The translations under genes were made by a program, and so were the position numbers. Shown here one piece after another: positions 55,615 through 64,000 of a stretch of DNA of 64,000 bases. Positions within the stretch are counted from its first letter, which is position 1, and each line of letters opens with the position of its first letter. The notes beneath the pieces are model-generated. The model searched no databases. It had not been told where the DNA came from and saw only the letters and a program-made list of their open reading frames with translations. Source of the stretch: Alligator mississippiensis (lineage: Eukaryota; Chordata; Crocodylia; Alligatoridae). The DNA is taken from positions 40,991,756 to 41,055,755 of the forward strand of contig NC_081832.1 in the NCBI RefSeq assembly GCF_030867095.1. The letters are read 5' to 3'.

Positions 55615-58600
55615 TCTTCAGGGGGCCTCAAATGCCTCTACACAAATGCTCATAGTATGGGGAACAAGAAGGAGGAACTTTCCCTCCTGCTAGCTGACAC
55701 CAAGCCAGACATAGTGGGGCTCACAGAAATGTGGTGGGACCCAACGGATGACTGGACGGTGACTATCAAGGGCTATAGGCTGTATAGGAGGGACAGGACA
55801 GGGAGGAAAAGGGGGGTGTAGCGCTCTACATCAAGGAGGAATACACATCCTCATCAAGTAGCACAAGGTCAGATGAGGGACACACTGAAGTGCTCTGGGT
55901 TAGAATACAAGGAAGTCAAGGGGAAAGGGACTTAACGGTGGGGGTCTACTACAGACCACCCAAACAAGGGGAAGAGCTAGACCGGGAATTGACTAGCCAA
56001 GGGGAATTAGCTAGACACCTAATAATAGAATACACCATAAGACGTTGAGTGGGTAAGGTAACTAGTAGGGTGAAAGTGCTAGACTTTAGGAAAGCTGATT
56101 TCAATGAACTCGGGGGATTAGTCAATGACGCACTGCAGAGTAGGAGATTTGAAGAAATGGAAGCCCATGAAGGGTGGCTGTGCCTTAAGGAAACGATCCT
56201 TCGGGCACAAAGCAAGACGATCCCCGAGCGAGGCAAAAGAGGGAAAGGGGCCAGGAGGCTTCCCTGGCCGACCAGAGAAATCCAGGGCAGCCTAAGGGAC
56301 AAAAGGGGAGCACATAAAAGTGGAAACAGGGAGAGATCACCAAAGATGAATATACCTCCTCTGCTCGTGCTTGTAGGGAGGCAGTTAGACGGGCCAAAGC
56401 TACCATGGAGCTGAGGATGGCAACCCAAGTAAAAGACAACAAGAAATTGGTTTTTTAGATATATAGGGAGTAAAAGGAAGACCCAGGGAGGAATAGGACC
56501 CCTGCTAAATGGGCAGAAACAATTGGTGACAGACAGGGGGGACAAGGCTGAACTCCTCAACGAGTTCTTTGCCTCAGTGTTCCTAAGTGAGGGGCACAAC
56601 AAGGCTCTCACTGGGGTTGTAGAGAGGCAGCAGCAAGGCACCAGACTTCCATGCGTAGACCCTGAGATGGTGCAGAGTCACTTGGAAGAACTGGATGCCT
56701 TTAAGTCGGCAGGCCCAGATGAGCTCCATCCAAGGGTGCTGAAGGCACTGGCCGACATCATTGCAGAGCCACTGGCGGGAATATTTGAATGCTCGTGGCG
56801 CACGGACCAAGTCCCGGAGGACTGGAAAAGGGCCAATGTGGTCCCCATTTTCAAAAAGGGGAGGAAGGAGGACTCGGGCAACTATAGACCTGTCAGTCTC
56901 ACCTCCATCCTTGGCAAAGTCTTTGAAAAAATTATCAAGGCTCACATTTGTGAGAGCCTGGCAGGACAAATTATGCTGAGGGGAAATCAGCACGGGTTCG
57001 TGGCAGGCAGATCGTGCCTGACCAATCTAGTTTCTTTTTATGACCAGGTTATGAAACGCCTGGACACAGGAGGAGGGGTGGATGTTGTATACTTAGACTT
57101 CAGGAAGGCCTTCGATACGGTATCCCACCCCATACTGGTGAACAAGTTAAGAGGCTGTGACTTGGATGACTACATAGTCCGGTGGGTGGCGAATTGGCTG
57201 GAGGGTCGCACCCAGAGAGTTGTGGTGGATGGGTCGGTTTCAACCTGGAAGGGTGTGGGCAGTGGGGTCCCGCAGAGTTCGGTCCTAGGACCGATACTCT
57301 TTAATGTCTTCATCAGTGACTTGGACGAGGGAGTGAAATGTACTCTGTCCAAGTTTGCAGATGGCACAAAGCTATGGGGAGATGTAGACACGCCAGAGGG
57401 CAGGGAACAGCTGCAAGCAGACCTGGACAGGTTGGACAAGCGGGCAGAAAACAACAGAATGCAGTTCAACAAGGAGAAATGCAAAGTGCTGCACCTAGGG
57501 AGGAAAAATGTCCAGCACACCTACAGCCTAGGGAATGACCTGCTGGGTGGCACAGAGGTGGAAAGGGATCTTGGAGTCCTAGTGGACTCCAAGATGAACA
57601 TGAGTCAGCAGTGTGATGAAGCCATCAAAAAAGCCAATGGCACTTTATTGTGCATCAGCAGATGCATGACGAATAGGTCCAAGGAGGTGATACTTCCCCT
57701 CTATCGGGCGCTGGTCAGACCGCAGTTGGAGTACTGCGTGCAATTCTGGGCACCGCAATTCAAGAGGGATGTGGATAACCTGGAGAGGGTCCAGAGAAGG
57801 GCCACTCGTATGGTTAAGGGCCTGCAGACCAAGCCCTACGAGGAGAGACTAGAGAAACTGGACCTTTTCAGCCTCCGCAAGAGAAGGTTGAGAGGCGACC
57901 TTGTGGCTGCCTATAAGTTCATCCCAGGGGCACAGAAGGGTATTGGTGAGTATTTATTCACCAAGGTGCCCCCAGGGGTTACAAGAAATAATGGCCACAA
58001 GCTAGCAGAGAGCAGATTTAGATTGGACATTAGGAAGAACTTCTTCACAGTTCGAGTGGCCAAGGTCTGGAACGGGCTCCCAAGGGAGGTGGTGCTCTCC
58101 CCTACTCTGGGGGTCTTCAAGAGGAGGTTAGATGAGCATCTAGCTGGGGTCATCTAGACCCAGCACTCTTTCCTGCTTATGCAGGGGGTCGGACTCGATG
58201 ATCTATTGAGGTCCCTTCCGACCCTAACATCTATGAATCTATGAATTCTTAAGTCAGCTCATGGAGGTAGTTAGGTCAAAAGATGTGGTCATCATGGGTG
58301 ACCTGAACTTTCCAGACATCTGCTGGGAAGAGCAGTCAGCAGTCAGCCAGGTCTGACTGCTCACATAGGTTCCTAGCCAAGATACAGGACCTCCATCTAA
58401 CCCAGGAGGTGCACAGCCCCACCAGGGGAGATGCCTTGTTGGATCTGGCCATGGGCGATGACCTGGTGAGGGGTCTGTGGGTGCTCGACCACCTGGGTGA
58501 CAGCAATCATTGCCTGCTGGAATTCACCATCCAGCGCAGGGTGTCAAAGCCCTGCAGCACAGCAAGGCAGCAGCCCTGGACTTCAGGAGGGCGGATTTCA

Positions 58601-60730
58601 ATGAGGTAAGGAGAATAGTCAGGGAGGCACTGAGGTCCCAGAGGAGAGAGGAGTTGGGTGTCCAAGAAGAGTGGTCGTTCCTTGAGGAGATGATCCTCCA
58701 AGCCCAAAGGGAGGTAATCCCAACACGGATCAAAGAGGGCGCAAAAGCCCCCATGGCTCACCAAAAGCATCCGGGAACGTCTCCTAGCTAAAAAGGAGGC
58801 GTACACCCAATGGAAGGGAGGGGCCATCACCAGGGAGGACTATACCTCGGTTGCTCGGGGCTGTAGGGGGGCGGGCAGGAAGGCCAAGGCGGAGATGGAA
58901 CTGGGACTAGCTACCCGGATCAAGGACAACAAGAAGTCCTTTTTTAAATACATAGCGGGTAAAAAGAAGGTACTGGGTAACGTGGGGCCTCTGCAAGACA
59001 CATTAGGAAATCTGGTCGTCACACCAGATGACAAAGCTAACCTATTAAACAATTTCTTTGCCTCCATTTTCCTGAGCAGGGACTGGGTCACCCTCCCCCC
59101 CCCCCCCCCCCGGGACCTCCGTAGGCCCCAGGGGAGGTGCACCCAGACCTAGGGTCAGTAAGGATCTAGTCAGGGAACTTCTGGAGGGACTGGATGTATT
59201 TAAATCAGCTGGTCCTGACGATCCCCAGAGTGCTGAGAGAATTAGCAGAGGTCATTGCGGGACCCCTGGCATGTATTTATAAGCACTCATGGAGCTCTGG
59301 TGTGGTGCCAGAGGACTGGAAAAGGGCCAATGTGGTCCCCATTTTCAAAAAGGGGAGGAAGGACGACCCAGGGAACTACAGGCCAGTTAGTCTTACCTCG
59401 ATCCTGGGCAAGCTTTTTGAGAGAATTATCATAGCGCATGTCTGTGAGGGACCAGCAGGGGAGATTATGCTTAGGGGCAACCAACCTGGGTTCATTAGAG
59501 GCAGGTCCTGTCAGACCAACCTGGTGGACTTCTATGACCAGGTCACAAAATCCTTAGACGCAGGGGTAGCAGTGGACGTAGTATTTCTGGACTTTAGGAA
59601 GGCCTTCAACACTGTCTCTCACTCCGTTCTCATTAAAAAACTAGGGGACTGTGGTGTCGACACCTACACAGTCAAATGGGTCACTAACTGGCTGGAGGGC
59701 TGCACCCAGAGAGTGGTGGTGGATGGGTCATTTTTGACCTGGAGGGATGTGGGCAGTGGGGTTTCGCAGGGATCAGTCCTCAGGCCTGCACTGTTCAACA
59801 TCTTCGTCAGCGACTTGGACGAGGGGGTAAAAAGCATGCTGTTCAAATTTGCAGACAACACTAAGATGTGGGGGGAAGCGGGCACACTAGAAGGGAGGAA
59901 TAGGCTACAATCGGACCTAGACAGGTTACAGGGGTGGGCAGATGAAAACAAGATGGGTTTCAACACTGACAAGTGCAGGGTACTGCACCTGGGGAGGAAG
60001 AACCAGCAGCATACCTACAGGCTGGGGAACTCCCTTCTTGTCAGTGCAGAGACAGAAAAGGATCTTGGAGTCATTATTGTGCCAAAATGAACATGGGCCA
60101 ACAGACGTGGTCATGAAGGCTGACCGCACCTTGTCATGCATCCACAGATGCATCACGAGCAGGTCCAAGGAGGTGATCCTCCCCCTCTATGTGACACTGG
60201 TCAGGCCGCAGTTGGAGTACTGTGTCCAGTTCTGGGTGCTGCACTGCAGGAGGGATGTGGACAACATTTAGAGGGTCCAGAGGAGGGCCAGTCGCATGAT
60301 CTGGGGGCAGCAGGGCAGGCCCTACGAGGAAAGGCTAAGGGACCTGAATCTGTTCAGCTTCCACAAGAGAAGGCTGAGGGGGATCTAGTGGCCTGTTACA
60401 AACTAGTCAGAGGGGACCAGCAGGCATTGGGGGAGTCCCTGTTCCCCTGAGCACTACCAGGAGTGACAAGAAATAACGGTCACAAGCTGGCAGAGGGTAG
60501 ATTTAGACTAGACATCCATAGGCACTACTTCACAGTCAGGGCGGCTAGGATCTGGAACCAACTTCCAAGAGAAGTGGTGCTGGCTCCTACCCTGGGGGTC
60601 TTTAAGAGGAGGCTAGATGAACACCTTGCCGGGGTCATTTGACCCCAGCATTCTTTCCTGCCATGGCAAGGGGTCAGACTTGATGATCTGCTCAGGTCCC
60701 TTCTGACCCTACCAACTATGAAACTATGAA
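55615..60730 (+). mobile_element. Outer CR1 LINE interrupted by a second CR1
   Basis: The 5' piece 55615..56022 reads GGLKCLYTNAHSMGNK, LTEMWWDPTDDW and YYRPPKQGEELDREL (endonuclease start). The next expected segment, MEVVRSKDVVIMGDLNFPDI, appears only at 58250, after the inner element. From there the copy continues through a linker and RT (59194..60090: IFKKGRKDDPGNYRPVS, GNQPGFIRGRSCQTNL, FLDFRKAFNTVSH, GSGVSQGSVLRPALFN, FADNTKMWGE) to a tail ending ACTATGAAACTATG at 60730. Palm C reads FADN rather than FADD; several frameshifts and a poly-C run (about 59094..59111) are present. It is inactive. Confidence 0.85.
56023..58249 (+). mobile_element. Inner CR1 LINE with 544-codon open RT frame
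   Basis: A 5'-truncated CR1 lying inside the outer copy. From about 56023 it reads IIEYTIRR, then VGKVTSRVKVLDFRKADFNE (late endonuclease/linker), then an open frame 56523..58157. RT blocks in order: VVPIFKKGRKEDSGNYRPVS, GNQHGFVAGRSCLTNL, VVYLDFRKAFDTVSHPIL (palm A), WVANWLEGRTQRVVVDG, GSGVPQSSVLGPILFN (usually PQGS), FADGTKLWGD (usually FADD) and the full C-terminus. The 3' tail has CATCTATGAATCTATGAATT at about 58230..58249. Two conserved positions are altered, so RT activity is unlikely despite the open frame. Confidence 0.9.
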
Positions 60731-62904
60731 ACCCTTTTTCCTCGGTCAGCCCAGTAGAAGAATGCTGTCTGGCTGTCCCTTGTGCCCTGGGGAAAACTCG
60801 GCTTTTCTGCTCACCCCATAAAATGAAGCAGTTTGGAGGCTTTTTTCTTGTTCCCAAGCTGCTCCGGATGTTCCGGAGCTGAAGAAAGTGAGTTTCTCAG
60901 TTACTCTAGTTGCAGCTGCTCCTCAGGCACTGCCATCGAGATCCACCCCTAGGAGTGGTACAATCATTTCCATGGAGCATCGGAAGATCAGCAGAGCTGA
61001 TTCCTCAAGGCCTTGGTTCCAAGTTCCTTTAAGCAGTAACACAATGTGAATGATAGATAGGGGATGCTTGTCATGCTCCTTGCATGTGGAAGTGTAGGAG
61101 GCACATAGAACCCTCATGCTGACCTGTGGGGTTCAGTGGGTAAGCACATTGCCCTCTTGGAGCTAACTATACCACTAATGCCAGCTAAAGGATTATCCCT
61201 CAGTTCTGTGTCCAAACAATTTGTTCTGCATCCTAGATGTTCCATGTGCGGCTTGACTGATAGCCACAGAGCAGACCTGTCATAATGTGGGGGTAGCTCC
61301 CACAGATGGCCAAAAATGTTTGGGCTAAAGCTTCTTGCAATGTGGAGGCCTGAGTGGAAACTACCTCTGAAGATTCAGCTCTGCTGTAGGCTGTGTCACA
61401 AAGAGGGTTTAGCTGGAGAGACAATGTTTTTGCACAAACCCATTTCTGGTAGAAAGTGAAGTGGGAAGCAACATCCAGAAAGCAATTCAGAGTAACAAGT
61501 TGATTGCAGGGATAGGAAGTGAAGTTAAAGCCAGTCTGGAGTGCATAAGGAGCTGCCTCTTTCAGTGAAGGTGAGGCAAGAAGAAGCCTCAGTCAAGTTC
61601 TGTAGAAATGTGGTTGCTGATAGCTGAGAGGTTTCAAGCCTACCCCCAAGCTATACCACAATAAACCCTCCCTCACCTCACTAAGTACATTTTTCCATCA
61701 GTTCCCTGCAGGCTGCAGTGCCACAGGTGTGCTCACTATCTGCAGCACTGAGGCAAATGATCCCAAAATAGTGCTCAGAGAATTCATTAAAGAACAACTC
61801 CATCTTGAACCTGGAGGAACTCATTCAGCCCATGGGTATGGAGCTCTCAGGTAAGGGTTTTGGAGAGCCAAGTATGTGGGCCTCCTGGTGCTTTCTGTGA
61901 ATCTTTTGCAATCTCTGCACTTAGAAAGCCCGGAAGTTGGAGACTGCCAGTAAGCTTCTACAGAAAAAGAGGAGCCTTCTTGGGCAATCTGCATTTGTTG
62001 TTTGTACACAAGCAGGGTGAAATCCTAGTTCCAAAACAGTTCCCGACTCAGAATCTGCTTCAGCAATCACCGGCTCCTGTCCAGTTGCAAAGGAACAGCC
62101 TAAACTAGCAATTCTCAGCCAGACTGCTGCCAGATCCTTTTAAGGGTAATGTGTTACCAAGTCCCTGTATAAGGGGATAAGTACTTTCCTCCCCCTGTCC
62201 AGCACCCTATGCCCACCCTAGCATCCTATGGACAAGCAGTGCCTGTGGCTGCTCCTTGAGACTGATGCTGCATCCCCTGCACCAGCTGTCCCACAGTCTG
62301 AGCAGCGCTCTGCTGGGGGCAGATGTGCAGCCCCTACACTGCACACTGCACTTTTCTGCCTGGTTTGTTTCCCCCCCATCACCTGCTCCTCCCATGCTCC
62401 TGAGGCCAGTGCGGGGAGACCTAAGGACAGATGGCTTTGGTCACCAGCATGTGAAACCCTAGAGGAGCAGCTCTGGCAGCAGGGGCTACCCTTGACCCCT
62501 CAGGTAGAGATTGGGGGCAGGAAGGGAATACATGGTAGAAGGAGCAGGGAACAGCAGGGTGAGGTCCTGCCCCTGTTACTGTCACCTGGCATCTTGACTT
62601 TTTTAGCCTCAAGGCACCCATCCATAACTTCTTAGATCAGGTTCCAGCTCAGTGGTTGCATTTACACATGCTATTAATGCAATTTAGGCTTACTCTGCAG
62701 TAAGCCAGCCCTGGGAATGCATCTAAATGTGCACCCTGTTGGGAGCAGATTTTCTTCTTATAGGAGTAGGCAGATCCAGGCCTCCTCCTGCCCTGCTCTG
62801 CCTCCCTGCAGCAGCCAGTGGGAGCTCCAGCCACAAGTGCCTAGGTGCCAGGAGGCGCCTGGAGCAGACTTAGGATGATAGAAGGCTCTGGGAGGGAGGC
62901 ATTC
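60731..62904. other. Unassigned intergenic sequence
   Basis: Apart from the tRNA-like remnant near 61125 I see no exon or recognised repeat. Open frames here are short and overlap on both strands. Confidence 0.6.
61125..61161 (+). repeat. tRNA-like fragment
   Basis: GTGGGGTTCAGTGGGTAAGC and ACATTGCCCTCTTGGAG resemble a tRNA D-arm to anticodon stem. No B box follows. Likely a SINE remnant. Confidence 0.35.
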
Positions 62905-63265
62905 TTAGGCTGGCAGGAGTCTCCTAAGGTGGGGGGAAGACTCAGGGTGCCCCAGGGGCAGGGGTCAGGCTCATCCTGGCAAGGGACTCCAGGGGGACAG
63001 GCTCATCCTGGCAGGGTGCTGAGAGTGGGGAGGGGGGACAATCTCAGGCTGGCAGGGAGAGCCGGGGAGGCAAGCACAGCCTAGCAAGGGCCTCCAAAGG
63101 GACAGGCTCAGTCTGGCAGGGGGTTGAGCTCAAGGCTGGGGGGTGGGTGGCAGGATTAGGGCCCAGGGAGGCCAAGCTCACCCTGGTAGGGGGCTACAAA
63201 GGGGCCAGGCTCAGCCTAGCAGGGGGCCCTGGGGGAGGGGGGTGCTGGCTCAGCCTGACCAGGGA
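62905..63265. repeat. Degenerate GC-rich minisatellite
   Basis: About nine imperfect units of 30-45 bp around the phrase GGCTCAGCCTGGCAGGGGG and CTCCAAAGGGACAGGCTCA variants. Unit lengths are irregular. Confidence 0.8.
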
Positions 63266-63469
63266 TGCTGTCATGGGTGCCTGTGGCTAGTGTACCATTG
63301 ACTCTCCCCACCCTCTCCCCCAGCACCATGAGCACCAAGTCCATGAGACACTGGTGGACCACCTCCTCCCCGACCCTGTGCAATAGGGGGCCTGGGTGGC
63401 TGCCTATGGAGCCCTGGCCTACAGCACACCCCCAAGACCACACACACTCGGGACTTTTTACACTCAACA

Positions 63470-63675
63470 GTCCAAGTGTCTAGGCTCTGGAACAGACTCC
63501 GCTCCAGAGGTGGTGCAAGCATCTACTCTGGACTCATTCAAATGGCATTTGGATGAGTATCTTGCGAGGGGGTCATTTGACCCCAGCAGGCTTCCTGCCT
63601 ATGGCAGGGGGGCTGGATTCGATGATCTTGCACGGTCCCTTCCAGCCCCTAATGTCTATGAATCTATGAGTCTTT
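63470..63675 (+). mobile_element. CR1 LINE 3' end
   Basis: GGCTCTGGAACAGACTCC, GAGGTGGTGCAAGCATCTAC and GATGAGTATCTTGCGAGGGG match the CR1 ORF2 end. They are followed by GGGGCTGGATTCGATGATC and the tail GTCTATGAATCTATGAG. Short 5'-truncated copy, similar in type to the one at 18195. Confidence 0.9.
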
Positions 63676-64000
63676 ATTTCCATCCACTACAACACACTCC
63701 CTCCCGCCTTCCCTCCCCAACAACACTGTCCATTCCACCCTCCTTCCCCAACAACAGTCCCCTTGATCCTGAACCCCAAAGCCCACCCACAATAAAACAC
63801 TCTCTTCCCTGTGAAACTATTTACAGTGTGGTTGGTGCAGTGTCAGGGCTGGAGCTGCCTGTGGCACAGAGCTTGGGAAGAGGCTCCCAGAAGCCCGGTC
63901 TCTGGTGGCACCACCAAAGGTGTGGATACTGCAGCAATGCTGGCAGGCTGGGGGCTTGGCCAGGGGTGAGGGCAGGTACTGTCCAGGCTGCTCCCCCTCT
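63676..64000. other. Unassigned sequence to window end
   Basis: C-rich, CTCCCTCCC-like stretch, then non-repetitive sequence with one AATAAA at about 63790. No exon recognised. Confidence 0.5.

Noticed and set aside
62228-62635. 135-codon plus-strand frame downstream of DIAPH1
   Set aside because: No domain, no splice or poly(A) context, and overlapping frames on both strands.

Overview
This window is vertebrate nuclear DNA, most likely crocodilian. The evidence is one clear multi-exon protein gene with long introns, plus many CR1 LINEs whose 3' ends carry the ATCTATGAA-type tail and whose reverse-transcriptase reading frames resemble alligator/crocodile CR1 subfamilies as I remember them. 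Turtle is less likely and bird very unlikely at this repeat density. There are no prokaryotic operons, CRISPR arrays or plasmid functions.

The gene is the 3' part of DIAPH1 (diaphanous-related formin 1) on the + strand. Ten exons (12829..44463) can be joined in one uninterrupted frame of about 446 codons. They encode most of the actin-nucleating FH2 domain, the following polar helix, the autoinhibitory DAD with its basic patch, and the C-terminal tail. Nine exon junctions lie inside the window. Eight introns are GT-AG. The ninth (29047..30461) is a textbook AT-AC U12-type intron with an exact 5' splice-site consensus and a near-consensus branch site. The first 12.8 kb is intron upstream of the first visible exon; the 5' half of DIAPH1 lies outside. 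The 3' UTR runs from 44464 with three candidate poly(A) signals (about 45.39, 47.10 and 48.41 kb).

The introns and the 15 kb downstream are mostly transposon-derived. CR1 LINEs include a long minus-strand copy (25.9-28.6 kb), a younger open copy (13.5-14.5 kb) and a CR1-inside-CR1 nest (55.6-60.7 kb). There are several hAT-type elements with terminal inverted repeats and 8-bp target duplications (3.1-3.8, 10.7-11.0, 23.6-24.0, 51.1-51.8 kb), two LTR-like blocks on the minus strand (about 6.45-7.10 and 53.9-54.7 kb), foldback elements, tRNA-derived SINE-like fragments, (CA)n tracts and degenerate minisatellites.

No new biological system is evident. The most informative observations are the AT-AC intron; a perfect CTCF core next to an RFX-like and a POU-like site in a DIAPH1 intron (35.17-35.40 kb), which matters because mammalian DIAPH1 adjoins the gamma-protocadherin cluster; the nested CR1; a row of three hairpin units inside one LTR; and a ~100-nt imperfect palindrome at 10.4 kb. 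All calls come from reading the sequence; no alignment or database search was run.
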